64,000 nucleotides of DNA from Hypoxylon rubiginosum (GCA_902806565.1 CADCXA010000051.1:434001-498000); one strand, 5' to 3'; counted from the first letter of the stretch, positions 1 through 16,941 are shown. The notes: generated from the letters alone by a model not told the origin. Made by a program: numbers and translations.

Positions 1-3000
1 AAATAAATAATTTACCACTTTTAATTAAACTATTTTAAATATAAAAACTAATTTTAAATTTATATTATAACTTTTGTTAATTAAAATAAATTCCAGGTTA
101 AAAAAACCATCGTAATTTATATTTTTTAAATTATTAATCCTTATAATTTTTTAAAACCTTATATAATAATAAAACCTTTAATTTTATTATCTTTATTATT
201 TTTAATAAATAACTTAATAAACTTTTAATTAAAATTTTTATTTTTAACTTCTAGGTTTTATATTAATAATAAATATTTATAAATTAATAAAATTTAATAA
301 CTTTATAAAAAAACCTAGTTAATATAATTTACTAAATAATTTATAATATAAATTTTTATATATTTAATAATTTTACTATTAATTAATATATTTTTTAAAA
401 AATATTTAATAAAAGCTTTTAATAAATAATTAATTTTTTATAGAATTATTATTTTTTTTTTAAATAACTACTTTTAAAATAATTATTATTTTTATTTATT
501 AATATTAAATATATAAATCTTTTAAACAACTATTTTAATAAACTTATATAAAATAATCGCCGTGTTTTTAATCTTTTTATTTAAATATATAATTTTTTAA
601 ATAAAATAATTTATTAATATTATTAATATTATATAAAAGCGTTTAATTTTATTAATTACATTAAAATATAACTTTTTTTTAACTATAAGTTTATTTTTAA
701 TATTATAAAAAAATTTTACAGTATTTATATTATCTTAATATCCAGTAAAAAATATAAATTTTAAAATTACTAATTTAAAAATCTCTAAGTTTAAAAGTAT
801 TAAAATCCTTTTTTAATTAAAAATCTTATATTAAAAAATTTACTAATTTAATTTTAATGGTTTGGTATTAAAATTTTAAATTAAATAAAATAAAAAATAA
901 AACCTTTATATTAAATATTAAACTTTTTTATTTTATTAATAAAACTAGCTTAATTTTAAAATAAATAAAAAATAAAATAAAAGTTAAATAAATAAATTAA
1001 CTTTAAATAATAAAAATTTAAAATTCGTAAAAAAAAAAATAAATAAAATGTTTTAAATAAGGTTTTTTAATTATATATTAACTATATATTATATATTTAT
1101 AAATTCCTAATTATAATATTAAATATAAACATGGTTATTTTCCCTTATTTTTTTAAGTTAATAATTATTTTACTTTTATATTAATTAATATAATTTAAGG
1201 TTAATAAACGTTTTAAAATTTAATATAATAATATATCTTTTTTTTATTTCTTTAAAAAAATAAACCTTAATTTATTATAATTAAAAAACCTTATTTTTAA
1301 AAATAATTTTATTTTTTAAAATAATTTTAATAATTTACTATTTTATTTTACTATTAATTAAAATATGTTTATTTTAATATAAATTATTTTAATAAGTTTT
1401 TATATTATTATTTTTAATAATTAAACTCGTTACTTTTTAATTTATAAAATAGTTAAATATTTTAATATCTTTTTTTTTATTATAAAAAATATTATTTTTA
1501 TTTTAATTAAATTATTTACCATTTAATTTTATAGTTTAAAAATTATTAAAAAAGTTATTAAATTTTTAATATTTTTACTTATTTTTTATAAAAAGCTTAA
1601 ATTAATTTCCTAAAAATATAATTCTTAAAATAATATTATTTAATTTATAAATATTATATTTACTTTTTTTATAAACTTAATTAATTAAATAAGATCCCAG
1701 TTAATTATAATAAAATTTATTTTTATTTAAAATATTAATATAATAAAAAGTGTTAAATAAAAATATAAAATTATTTTTTTATAATATTATATTTTTAATT
1801 TATTTTATATATCTTTTATTTTTTTATTTAATTACCTTTTTTTTTTTTTTTTTAAAGATAGTAATTAGTTTTTAAAAATCTTCCTTTTTTTTTTATAAAA
1901 GTTTTATTTAAATTATTAAAAACTCCTCGTGATTTTTCACTTTATTTTATTTAAATACCCGTTATATAAAAATTATAATTTTAATAAATATTATAACTTT
2001 TTATTTATATATAATTTTATATAAAAAAACTTTATTAAATTTAACTAATATTTAATTAGTTTAAATAATTTTAAATAAATATAATACTTAGTTTTTATTA
2101 TTTTTATTTAAAATTTAAAAAAGTTTTTTAATAATTTCTTTATAATTAATTTTTATTTGGTTTTATACTTTAAAATAATAAAAAAAGCTTATTTTTCTTT
2201 TTATTTTTATTTTTAAATAAGCGTTTTTAAAAACCTTTTTAAACTTTAAACTTTTATTATATTTTATTAATAAAAAGATCTTATAATTAAAAATAATCTT
2301 TCTTTAAATAAAATTAATTATAACTTTTATTTTAACATTAAAAATAACTTTTATCTCAAGCTAATTACTAATTTTTTCTCTTATTTTTATAATAACCTTT
2401 TTTTTTTAATTATAAAATATATATTATATATTAATAATTTATATAATAAAAAAATTATTTAACTTATTATATAAATTTAACTTATAAAACTTAGTAGTTT
2501 AAGATTTTTAATAATTAAAATATATAAAAATAACTTAAATTATATTTAAATTTATTTTTTTCTAATAATATATATTTTTTACCTTATTAATTATAAAGTT
2601 ACGTATCCTATAACTACACTTAACATGATTTTTCTAAATAATTAATTTTTTTTATAAAAGTAAATTAATAATTCATTATTAATAAAACTTTTTTTTAGGT
2701 TTTTTTTATAAAACATTTTTAGTTATTATATATTAAAATATTTTATTTTAAAATCTTATTTTAATATATTAATTTTTTATTATTTTTTTATCTTTTAAAT
2801 AAAAAAAATAAATAAAAATATTTAAATATTTTATAATTTTTTAAAATTTATTATTTTAATCTTTTAATAGTTATAATAAAAAATATTTAATATTAAAAAA
2901 AGCTGGAAAAATTAAAATAATTTAAATAAAATAAATTTAACTATTAATATATTTATTAATATTACTTTTTTATTAATCGTTCTTTTTATTTAAAAAACCT

Positions 3001-6000
3001 TTTTTTTTATAAAATAAAAAGTTAATTATTATATTAAATTTATTAAATATATATTTAATCTTAAAATTAAATAATTTAATATAAGTAATTTATTAAATTA
3101 ATTTTACTTTTAATAAACTTATAAATTTATTATTTAACTAAGCGATTAATATTTTTATATCTATTTATAATAAAAAGTAAATACTATAAAAATAAATTTA
3201 TAATTAACAAAAAAACTTTATAATAATTAAAATTTTAAGTTTTAAAATATTATAATTTTTTTTTACTTTATATTATATATTTAACTTATATTTTAAAGAA
3301 TAAAAAATATTTTAATTATTAAACTATTTTAATATATAACTTTAATTATTTTTTAAGATATTTATTTATAAAATAATTAACTTTTTATAAATATAATTAA
3401 AATTAATAAAATATAAAATGTTATTTAATATATTTTTTAATATTTACATAACTTATTTTTAGTTTTTTATTTATTTTTATAAAACGTTTTTTTAAAATAA
3501 TTTTATTAAAAATATAATAATTAAAACATATAATTTAATTTAAAGTTTAAAATAAATAATAATATTAATAAAAAATTTAATATTTTTTATATTTTTATAA
3601 AAATCTTATTTTTATATTTTAAAGATTTTTAACAAAGTTAGTTTTTTTTTATAAATACCGTAAATATATTTTATAATCTCCGTTATTAAACGGTAGAATT
3701 TTAATTTTTTTTTATTTATTATTACATTAATAAGTTCGAAATTTAATAAAACGGTATCAATGTTTTCTATATATTTAAAAATAAAACATTATACTTTAAA
3801 ATAAACTTTTTAATTTTTATACTAAATAATTAATTTTTTAACTTTTATATTATTAAAAAAAAACTTATATTTATTTAATATAAAATTATAAAACATTTAA
3901 ATAACTATTTTTAAAAAGTAAATAACTAAGTTTATTACTTTTTATAATAATATTATTATTTTTATTAATTTAATTAATATAATAAAAATTATTAGTTATT
4001 TATTAAAAAAACTTAATTTTACTTAATTATATTTTAAAAACTAGTTTATTATAAATAAAATTTAATATATTATAAATTCTATAAAAAACTTTTTATAGTT
4101 TTTTAATAAAAAAATATCTTAAATTATCTTTTTATTAAGTTTAATATAAAAGTTAATTAATTTAAAAGATTTATTTTTTTTTTTAATAATAAATTAAATG
4201 TTTTAATATAAGCTATAATTTTTTTATAAAATATTATTTTTTAAACGCTTTTTTAAAACTTAAATAACCTTATTTTTAAAAAAAATAAAAATTAAAATAC
4301 TTTTAGTTTATTATATAAAATATAAAATAGTTTTAATTATATAATTAAATATTATATTTTTTTTTATATAACTAATTTTATTAAAGTTTTAAACCAAAGT
4401 TATTTCTTTTTTATAAAATATTTTAATAAAAATATTTTTTTTAATATTAGTTATTTTAAAAGTTTTTAATTTTTCTTTAATTATTTTAAATTTATTAAGT
4501 TTTAAATATTTATTATAAAACTAAGTTGTAAATTTAAAATAAATATTTTTATAAAAGTTTTTTTTATAAAATATTAAAAGGTTTTTAACTTAGTTTTATA
4601 TTAATTAAAAAAACTTTTTTTTTTAGTTAAATAATCTTAATAATATAGATTTATTAATAAAAATATTATTAATAAAATTAACTTTTAAAACTTTAAATTT
4701 ATATATAATATTAATAAAAATTAAACTAAAGTTAATTTTTATTTTATATTAATTTTAGTTTTTCTTTTTTTTCGTTTTTTTAATAGCTTTTTAAATAATA
4801 ATTTTTATGGTTTTAAAGAAATTATTATTTATTAATATATAAAAAATTATCTTGTTTTTATTAAAACCGTATTTAAAAATATTTATTAAACTAGTTTATA
4901 TATTATTATAAAAATTATTAAAAAAGTTAAAAAAATCTATTTTATTAATTAATATTAATAGTATTTATAAATTTATTTTATAAAATAAAACACCTTTTTT
5001 TTTATTATTATTTATTTTTTTTATTATAAATCTTTTATAGTTATTAATATAATTTTAATTATTAATAACTAATAATTTTTTAAAATAAGTTTTAATTACG
5101 TTAGTTTTTTTATTTGTTTTTTATTTGGTTAATTAAATATTAATAGTATTTTTATTAATATTTTTTTAAAAGTTAAATTATTTATTATTTTAAAGTTTTT
5201 ATAATAAAAGCTTATTTTTATAAGAAAAATAAAATTTAGTTTTAATAATAATTTAAATAATATAAAAATATTTTTTATAATATAAATTAAATATTATAAA
5301 AACTAGTTTTTAATTTAAATAAGATTTTTTATAATTTTTATAGTTTTTATAAAAATATAAAATTTAAATTTTAATTATATTAAATAAATTTTAAATATTA
5401 AAAGTTTAAATTTCGTTATATAAAATTTAATAATTAAATTAAATTACGTTTTTATATTAATTATTATAATTATTTTATCCTTATTTTTATATAATTTTAT
5501 TTTAATTAAAAGTTAAAATAAAAATTAAATATATATAACTAGGTTATAATAAGTAAGATTTTTTTATATATAAAAGAAATTTATATAAAAAAGTAATAAT
5601 AAAAATTCCTTTTTACTAATTAAATTAATTTAAATAAGGTTTTTTTAAGTTTTAAGTTTTAAACTTATTTTATTTATATTAACAAAGTTTTTATTATATT
5701 TTTTAATAATAAGTTTAATAATATATATAAAAGTAAAATAAATTTATAATTTATTTAATATATTTTTAAGTAAGTTTATAAATCCTGGTATTATTTAAAT
5801 TATTTTTTTCTAAGTAATTAAAAATTACTTATCTAAATTAATTATAATTTTTTCAAGCTAAAATTTTTAAACTTTATAATTAAAAAAAGCGTTAATTTTA
5901 ATAAATTTTAAGTTTTTAATAAAATTAATAACTTTTAAAAACTTTTATAGAATTTTTTTAATGTTATTATTTTTACTTTTAATGTTAATATTAATAAGGT

Positions 6001-9000
6001 TTTTTTTAAAACTTATTTTTTATTTAATACTAAAAATCTAGCTAAAGTTTTTTATTTAAAAAATTATATATATTTTAATTTAATTAAAATCCTTTTATAT
6101 TTATTTTTTATAATAATAAATATATATATTTAAATTATTAAAAATTAAATTATTATTTAAATTTAAAATAAAATTAATATTTAAGTAAAAAATATCAGTT
6201 TAATTTAATTTTTTTTATAAATAAAGTTTTTATAACTTTCTTTTTTTTTTACTTATTTATATTTTATAAAAGATTTTAATTTATACCTAGTAATATTTTA
6301 TGTAATAAATAATTAAGTTATTATTTAAATTATATTTTTTAATATAATTAAAAATATTTTTTTTAATAAAAATTTTTTAATAACATATTTTAATAATAAT
6401 ATATTTAAAGATTAAAATATTTATAAGTTTTATATTTTTTATTATTTTTTTTAAAATATATTTTTTATTTATATAATTATAATATAAAATATTATTATTA
6501 TTTAAATACTTAATTATCTTATAGTTTATTATAAAATAAAAAGTATTTTTATAAAAGTAATAATTTTAAAAATTATAATTTAACTTTAAATTTATATATT
6601 TTAAATTAAACGTTTACTAGTAATTTAATAAAATTTAATTAATTAATAATCCAGTTTAATTAATCTATAAATTAAAAAGAAAACCTTTTATATTTAACGT
6701 GTTAATTAATATAATAATTTCGGTTTAATATAAACTTTAATTATTAAAATAAAAGTTAAAATTATAAAGCTTATTTTTTATACTTTTAATCTTTTTTTTT
6801 AAATTAATATTTTAAATTTTTATTTTAAAAAATTATTTAGTAAGTTTATTAATTTTATTAATTAAAAATAATAAAAGTAAGTTTTTTTTTATAGTAGATT
6901 TTAATAAGGTTTAAATATTAATTTTAATTTTTTAAGTTTTTTAATTAATAATATTATTATTATTTTTATTATTTAAATTATATTTAATATAATTAATAAT
7001 GATTTTATTTTTATTTATATTAAAGATTTACAAATAAAAGTTTATTTATTTAGTTATTATTTTCTAGAAGTTTTTAAAATTTATAACTTTTAAGTTATTA
7101 AAGTTTTTTTTAATATAAATAATTAATTACTTTTTAACAATTAAAAATAAAAGTTTTTATAATATATAAAAATAAATATTATCACTAATTAATTTATTTT
7201 ATAATTTAATTTTAAATATAATAATTTTATAATTAAAAATTAAGTTATTAACTATTTTAAAAAAGTTTATATTTTTTAATTTTTTTTTTAAAATATTAAT
7301 TTAATTTTAAATTATTAAATGTTATTTTAAGTTAATAACATTAAAAGCTTTCTTAAACTTGTTTTTTGTTTTTTTTTTAAGTAATATATTTAAAAATTAA
7401 AATTTTAATTTTACGTTTAATTTTTAAAAAAAATATAAATTTAAAAACTTTAAAAATCTTAAACTAATTAATATATTTAAATTAAATAAAATATTAATTA
7501 AAATTAAATAACCATTAAAATATATAAAACTTATTAAATTAAATATTTTTTTATTACCTTAAGTTTATAATAAGAAAAAATAAATATAAATATATTTTTA
7601 CGTAATTTTTTTTTTAATTTATAGTTTTTAAGTTATTAATAGTTATATTAATAATTATAGTTAAGTTTATATTATTTAAAGTAATAAAATTAAAAGTTAA
7701 TATAGTTGTTAAAATAAAATTATTTTAAGATATAATAAAAAAAAAAATGTTAAATAAAAGTTATTTTTAAATAAAGTTAATATTATAATTAATTTTAATT
7801 AGTTTTTTAAAAGTGTTTTTAAAGTTTTAACTTTCTATATTAATAATAGTAAAATTAACAGGGCTTATATTTAGTTTTAAGATATTTAATAAATATTTAA
7901 AAAAATTTCTTTTAAAAAAAGCAAGTAAAAAAATAAGTAATAAGTAATTTATTAATTATAAAAAAAAGTTATTAAATAAAAAATTTCATTTTAAAAACAT
8001 ATATAAAATCTTTTATATAACTTTTTTTAGTTTTATTTTTATGTTTTTTAACAAGCTTTTTTAAAAATGTAATATATTATTTTTAAAGTTTATATTTTTT
8101 AAAACATTAGTTAAATTATTAATTAAGTTATTAATAAATAATTATATTTTTTATAAAAATATTATTATTAATTTAAATAAAAGTTTTATTATTAAAATAA
8201 TAAGCTAGATTAGTAAAATAAGTTTTATAAATACTTTTAAAAAATTTATTTTTTTAAAATATAAGATTTTTTTACTGGTTTTATTTAATGTTTAATTAAA
8301 TTAAAAATAGTTTAGTTTATAAAGTTAAAGTTCTTAATATCTTAAATAGGTTTTTTTTTTTAAAATATACTAGTATATATTTTTATACTAATGTTTATAA
8401 TATTAACTAAGATTTTTTAGTTTTATATTTTATAATATATAGTTATTTATATAATTATTTTAAATATAAATTTAAATTTTTAAAGATTTTAATATCTTAG
8501 TTTTATTATTAAATATTTAAATCCTAGTTTACCAGGTTTTTAAATTTTAAATTTTATTACTAGGTTTTATTATTAGGTTTTATTACTAAATTTTATTATT
8601 AAATTTTATTACTAGGTTTTATTACTAGGTTTTATTACTAGGTTTTAATATTTAGTTTTATTACTAGGTTTTATTACTAAGTTTTATTATTAGGTTTTAT
8701 TATTAAGTTTTATTACTAGGTTTTATTATTAGGTTTTATAGTTTTAATTTTTAAGTTTTTAGTTTTTAAGTTTTTAATTATAATGTTTTAATAATTAAAA
8801 TAAATACCTTAATTTAAAGTTTTTAATTATAATTTTATTTAAAATAACGTTTAATTAAGTTTCCTATATTTAATAGGTTTTATAAATTTTAATTATTTTA
8901 TAACATTAAAAATAACTTATTTATTAATTTAATAGTTTAATTAATATAAATTTATAATAATTAATATAAAATAATTTAATTTACGTTAGAATTTTAAGTT

Positions 9001-12000
9001 TAAGGCTTTTTTTAAAATATTAAACTCTGTTAAATATATAGGTTTTAACTTATAACGAAGTTTTTTAAAATTAATAACAATCTTTTAATAAAATATAAAA
9101 TAAAGTTCCTGGAATTTTTTATTAATTAAATTAAAATTAATATAATTTTTTTAAAACTAAGGTTATAAGTTTAAGTTTTATAATAATTATTAATTATAAT
9201 AAAATTTTATTTTTATATTAATAATTTTTAGTTTAAATAACAACTATATTATTATTTATTTTAAATTATATTTAACTTAAAAAATAACTTAAAAAATGTT
9301 TTAATTAATATATTTAAAATATTTTATAAAAAAGTATATATTCTTACGATATATAGCTATTTAATTATATAAAAAACTTTACGAGTTTTTTAAAAGAAAA
9401 AAATAAAAAAAATCTAATTATAAAATAATTATATAATTTTTTATAAAATATTAATTACCATATCTTATTATAATATATATTTAAATTTACTAGTAATATA
9501 TATTAAAAAAAACATATATATATTTAATTTTATTAATATATAAATATAAATAACTAGTAAAATAATTTTTTTTTTTCCTTTTTTTTTTATAAAATTTTTT
9601 TTTTTTAATTAACTTTTATATATTTAATTTTCTTTTTTAAATTATTTTATTTATAATTAAATATATTTATATATATTCTTTTAATTAAAATATTATTTAA
9701 ATATTTTATTTAATAAATTATTTAATTAAAATATTACTAAGAATAATTTATATAATAAACTTATTTATTATTATAACATTTAAATACTTAGTTTTAAAAA
9801 TAACAACGTTTTAATATTTTTATAAAATAATTAAAAAAATTAAAAAAAAAGTAAAAGCTAATAAAAATAATAAAATATTAAACTTAACTATAAAAAACTT
9901 ATTTATATTTATTAATAAACTAATAAATCACTTATTATTTAAAGTAATATAACTTTTAAATATATTTATTAATATTTTTTTAAATATAGTTAATTTTATA
10001 TTTTATTAATCTATATTTAACATTAATATTACATTTATAATTAAAAACCTAAATACTATTTTAAGTAATTTTTTTAAACAATTTATTAAATTTAATTTTA
10101 ATTATAATATTTTTATTATTTTTATTATTAAAAAAATTATTAGCGTTAATAAAAAACTTATTAATAATAATATTATAATAAAACCTAAGTTTAACATTTA
10201 AAATAAAAATAAAATAACTAGAAAAATTAAATTTAAAATCTTTAATAATAATATTACATTTAATATAAATAATAATAATAATAATATTAATAATATAAAC
10301 TTAAAATAAATTAATTTTTTAAAGAAATTCCTAGGTTATAATTAAAAAAAATAATAAATAACACTTATATTTAATTAAAATATTATAATTATTATTAATA
10401 ATAATTTAAATTATATTAATAAATAACTAAAAATAACTTAAAATTCTAAAAAAATAAACGTTAAAATTAAAATAAATTCTTAAAAACGTAATTTTATTAA
10501 GGTTAATTAAAACCTTTTTTATTTTAATATTAAAAAGAAATTTAATATAATTATAAACCTAAGATATTAATAAAAAATATATAAGATATTTTTAATAAAA
10601 TTATAAATTTAATAATAAAATATATAAAAAAAGTTAATTAAATTAAATTAATAATAATAATTAAATATATTTTCATTAATAAAGCGTTTTATTAATTCCT
10701 TAAAAAACTATATTCGTTTTAAAAATTAATTAAATAAAATATTAACAAATTTATAAAAAATAATTATTAATAATTAAAAATTTTTAATATTAATTAACTA
10801 GAAGTTATTTAAATTAATAAAAATACCTATAAAAATATTAATATAATATTTTAAAAAATTAAGTAATTATTTTCCTAGGTTGGATTAATTTAAATAATAT
10901 AACTAAAAATATATATTAAAATATTTAAATTTTAACAACTTTTAATAAACCATACTTAATTTTTAATTAAATAATAAAAAAATTAGTTACTAGGTTTTTT
11001 ATTATAAAATTATATAAATAATAAAATAATTAACCAAAGTAATAATTTTTAACTAACTAATTAAAACACCAATAAAATAAAAACAAAAAAAATTAATATT
11101 AATTAATAAATCTTTAAATAATAATAATTAATTATAAATAACCAACCATTTAAATTAAAATTATTAAAAGCTTAACTTATTAAAAAAAGAAATATTAATA
11201 TTAATAATTAAATTTTTTAATAATAATAAGAATTTTAACTTATTAAAAAAAAACACATTAATATTAATAATTAAAATTTCTAAATTATTATAATAATTAA
11301 TATTTAAATTTTTCGTTTTAACTAAATCTTTTAATAATAATAAACTATTAAACTATAAAACGTTAATTTAATTATTATTTTCTTAAATAAAATTATTAAA
11401 AAATTAAAAAATAAAATTTTATAAATAATTAAAAAAAGTAAAAATAATATAAAAGATATATTAAAAACTATAAAACTAGGATATAATAATATTAATAACA
11501 TTATTAAAATAATAAAAAAAGTTTAAAAGGAAATTAAAATAATAAAAATATAAATTAAAAAAATAACTAAATAATAAACTAGTAATATCTATATATTAAA
11601 AAATATTAATAAATATATATAAATTTTATTAATTACTATTAATTAAATATAAATAAAAACTAAAACTACCGTTAAAAGTTTAGCTTATTTTAAAGAAAAA
11701 CTTAATATATTAATAATATTTATTATTAATAACACTACTTAATAATATTAAAAAGAAAATAATAATAAATAATAAAGATATTATTTTCTTTTTTTATTAA
11801 AAAAAAAATAATAAACGTTAAAAACACTTATTATATTAATAAAATATATTAAAAATTAAAGTAAAATATATTTTAAAGTTAATTTATTTAAATAATTAAA
11901 GCTTATAAAACTTTAAGTAATTAATTATAACTTTAAATTTTTAATAAAATAAGCTTTATATATATTTAAACTTTTACACTTATTTAAAAATATTTAACTA

Positions 12001-15000
12001 TTTTTTAAACATTTTTTTTAAGAAATATTTATATTTTCTAATATATATTTTTTTTAAATTAATTTTTAAACTTATATTTATAAAAATCCTTTTAAATTTT
12101 TAACTTAAAAATTAACTTATTTTTATAAATTTAAATTTAATTTAATTTAACATTTAATTTTTTTATTTTATATTAATTTATAATTATTATAATTATATTA
12201 TATAAAATTATATATTTATTATTTTTATTTTATATTACTTTATAATAATTAAACATATAAATAATAAAAAATAATTTTTAAAAACAATCTATAAAAATAA
12301 TAATTTTTTTATTTATATAAAATATAATAATAAAAACTAAATTACTTTTTTTATTATTTTAAGTTTTAAAACTATTTAAATTTAAGTTTTTTACTTTTTT
12401 ACTTTACTTTTTAATAAAATATTCTACTAAACTTTTTTTAAAATAATTTTAAAACTTTTTTAATTATTTTTTATTTTTAAAAACTAATATATTTTTTATT
12501 TAAAAAAATTTTATATCCTTTTATATTTATTTAATTAAATTAATAATATTATTTATATCTAATTATATTATTATTAAAAACTATTAATAAATATTTTTTT
12601 TTAAAAAAAATTCCACGTTTTAATTATAGCTTTTATTTTTAATATTTTACTTTAATATTAAAATTTTATAAAATATTAAAAATCCATTTAACTATTTTTT
12701 ATTATATAAATTTAACTTTTTTTTACTCGTTAAAATCCGTTTTAATAAAATAACAAGTTTTATTTTTAAATTTTAATTTTTTAATTAACTATTTAAATTA
12801 CTTTTATTATTTAATAATTTATTTTTATTATTATTATTTTAATTCTTTTAATTAAATTAACTTTAATTATTTTATTTATTTAATATTTTTATTATTAAAT
12901 CGAGTTTTTTTTTAAATTTATAAATTTAATTAATAAAAAATTTAATTTGTTTTTTTAACAATTTAATAAACTTATAAATATTTTTTTTATTATAAAATAA
13001 ATTCTTATTAAATTAAACATTTTTAATAATAATAACTTAGTTATTTTTAAAAAACTAAATCTTATATAAATTAATAGCTTAATAACTTATTAAATAACTT
13101 ATATTTATTTTTTTTTTAACCTTATATATTTTTTAATTTTTATTTAAATTTTTTAATTTTTAATTTTACTTTAAAATATACACTTTATAACTATAAATAT
13201 ATATATTATTTTAATTTAATTTTAAATCGTTTATAAAAACATATATAATTATTAAAATATAATATTAAAAATATTATTTAAACTAATTATTAAATATTTT
13301 TTTAAATAAATTTATATTTTTTAATTAAAAAAAACTTATATTAATTAAATAAGCTGTTATTATTATAATTTTAAATTAAAATTTAATTAAAAACCTTATT
13401 TTAATTTATATTTTAATTAATTTAATAACAACTTTTTATTTTACTTGCTTTATTAATTTTATAAGTTTTTTAATATTTAATAAAAAAAACTTAAAAATAA
13501 TTTTTTATTTTTTTATTTATATTTAATATAAAGTTTATTTTTAATATAAAATAATTATTATAATATTATTATTATATTATAATATATAAATAATAAACTT
13601 AAATTATTATTTAATTTAAAGTTTAAATTTAATAATAATATTTATAATTTCTTTTTAATTTTTTCTAATAAAAAGTTAAATAAAAAACACCTTGTTATAT
13701 TTGTTTTTAATTATTAAAATATAATTAAAACCATTAAAATTTAAACTAAATAAAAACTTAAATATATTTTATAATACCTGTTAAAAAAGTTTTAATAACT
13801 TATTTTTAAATATATGTTTTAAAATCATTTTATAAATATATATTATTATATAATACTTACATTTAATTTATAATATTTTTTTAATTATAATATTTTTTAT
13901 TTTATATATAAAAGCTTATAAAACTTTAAATCTTGAATATTTTAACTTAATATATTATTAAAACTTTATATTCTTTTTTTTTTTCAACTTATTTTTAATA
14001 AGTTTTTAATAAGGTTTTTTTTTTTTATATATAATTATTTTTATTATTTTAACCGCGTTTTTAAATAATAAATTTAAAATTATTATTAATATAATTAATA
14101 AAACTTACAAATAAATAAAAAAAAACTTATATTTAAAAAAAAATAAGTTATATTTATAAACTAACTTTTTAATTTTAAAGTTTTTTATATAAAAATCGCT
14201 TTTATAAAAAAAGTATTTTAATTTATAATATTATATTTTTTTTTTTATTTTTATTATTTTAAATTTTAAAATAATATTTATATAAAATTTTTTTATAAAT
14301 ATTATATTTTTAAACGTTAAACTATAAATCTATTTTATTTTATTATAAATAAAATTATAAAAAACTTATTTATTTTATTTAATAATAAAAAAACTTAACA
14401 TTTTTATTTTTATAAACTTTTATTTAATTATTAATTTATAAAATCTTTTAATAAAAAACTTTTTATTATTAATTAAATAAAAAAACTTATAGGTATTAAA
14501 TAAAATACTTTTTAAAAACAAATAATAATTTATAAATATAATAAAAAATATTTTAAGTTTATAAACTAAGTTATTATTATTTGTTTTATAGAACTTTTTA
14601 ATAAATAATAAACTAATAATATATTATATTATATTCTTAATATTTTTATTAATTTTCTTGGTTTTTTTAACTTTATTTTTATTTTTTTTATTTTTTTTAT
14701 TAAAACGTAAAAAAAAGGTTTTAAAACCTTTATCATTAAAATAAACCTTAAACTATTTATAATAAAAAAAGTAAAATAAAGTTTATATTTTCTTATAACG
14801 CTTTTAATTTAACTTGTTAATATTTTAAAATATACTTTTTTTAATAATATATTTAAATATAAAATAATTTTTAAATTTTTAAAGATATTTTTTATTAACA
14901 TTTTTTAAATATAAATATAAATATATCTTTTTATTTAAATTAATTAAACTACTTAAAAAACTTTTAAAAGTTTCGTTTAATAAATTACTTAAGTTATTAA

Positions 15001-16941
15001 TTATAATAAAAATCTTATATTTACTTTTAAAAGTTTAGTTTATTATATTTTAAATATATTTTTAAAACGAAATAATTAATTACTTTATATTATTATAAAT
15101 CCATTTAAATTAATTCGTTTTAATAATTATTTAAATTTTATTTTTAGTTTATTTTAATATAATATAAACTTTAATAATATTAAAATAAACTATAAAATTT
15201 TTATATTTTTTAATTTTTAAAACTTTAAAAACTTTATATTAAAAATATATTTTATATTATTTTATATGTTAAATTTAAAAATTAACACTTTTAATTATAA
15301 CTTATTATAAAATTTTTTTATAAACTTTTAATATAACGTTTTTAGTAATATTATTTAAAAAAACTATATATAAGTTAAATATTTATATATATATATATAT
15401 ATTTATATTACTTTTTTAATTATATTTTATTAAAACTAATAAAAGTATTTTTTAATTTACTATAAAACTTATAAACTTATTAAATTTAATAAGTTTTTTT
15501 TTTTATTTAATTTTAAAAGGAAAAATAACGTTATAATTTTTAATAATTATTTTAAAAAACTTATTAATTTTTTTTTTATAAGCTTAAATAAAAATAAAAA
15601 TAATAAAAATATAAACTAAAAAATTCTTTTTTTAATTAATATACTTATTAATAATTAAATAATACTAAGCTTAAAATTATTAATAAAACGTAATATATAA
15701 ACTTATTTATATTTTTTAAATTTAATAAATTTAACTAAGTTATATATTAAAAATAATTTTAAGTTTATAATTATTAAAATTATTTTATTAAAATTAATAA
15801 TATTTTAAATTTTATATTTTTTATAAAACACTTTAATTTTAATATATTAAATAAAATAATTATTTATATTTATAAACTTAATTTTATTATTAATAATAAA
15901 CTTTTTAAACTTAAAATAAAAAATAAATATAATTATAATAAAATATATAATATATTTATATAAATATTTATAAATTTAAAAAATATTAAAAATTAAATAA
16001 AAATATAAAATAAAAAAAAATTATATATTAAATAAAAAAACTTTTTTATAAAAAAAAAAGGAATTAAAAATTATATAACTTATAATTATTTAAAATACTA
16101 ATTATATTTATAAATACTTATATTTATTAAACTTATAATTATTATATTATAAATATTAAATTATTTTATTTAAAGAATATTATTATTATAAGTTTTAAAA
16201 AAATTATTATAGGAAATTCCTAGCGAATTTTTTATTATATACTTTTATATTGTGTTAACTTTATATTATATCTAAATTAAATAATAAGGAATTAAAGTTT
16301 TTATTATATTTATTTAATTAGTTAAATTTATTTGGCTTTTTAATTAAATATATTTATTTTAATAAGTCCCACTATTTATTATTAGTTATTTAAGCTTTTA
16401 TTTTTAATTTTAATTTTTTAATTATTAATTTAAAAATATATATAAAAAAATATAACTTAAATTAAAAATTTTATATAATTAAAAAGATTTTAATAATATT
16501 AATTATTAATTAATATAAGGCTTAATAATATAAAATTAATAAATTATTTAAATTTAAATTAAATAAAGATTTTAAATAAAAAAACATATTTAACATATAA
16601 TAATAATTTAATAATTATTTTATTAAACTTAAATTTAATAACTTCTTTAAAAAAATTATATAAGTTTTATATAAATAAAACCTTAATTCGGTTTAAATAT
16701 AAAATAATTTAAAAATTAAATTTATAATTTAATTAATTAAACTTTTAATAATATAATAATAAATTAATTTATTTATATATAATTATTTTTATAATCCTTA
16801 TAATTTATATAACCTTTATAAAAACCTTAAGTTTAAACTTATATAAAAACATTTTTTTTATAATTTATAAGTTATTCTTTTAAATAAATATTAATAACTT
16901 AAATTTAATTAACCCTTATATATTATTATACCTTATAAAAA
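1..16941. repeat. AT-rich repeat block I, RIP-degraded transposon DNA
   Basis: By eye about nine bases in ten are A or T, and no reading frame of useful length survives on either strand. Isolated C or G bases remain, often inside remnants such as CCTAGG or GCTT. This is the texture left when repeated DNA is hit by C-to-T mutation on both strands; the LTR at its right edge (17559-17881) proves that mechanism for this block. I could not assign the interior to particular element families. The right part is probably the body of the minus-oriented LTR retroelement whose 5' LTR is at 17559-17881, but I did not find the partner LTR. Confidence 0.85.
8551..8740. repeat. 13-bp minisatellite
   Basis: About 14 tandem units of a 13-base motif reading TTTTATTACTAGG, with variants TTATTAGG and TTACTAAA. 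The variants differ mostly by G->A, as expected if the array was mutated together with the surrounding block. It stands out because the CTAGG part is retained in many units. Confidence 0.75.

Noticed and set aside
8551..8740. CRISPR-like array
   Set aside because: Units are contiguous without spacers and the organism is a fungus; it is a minisatellite.
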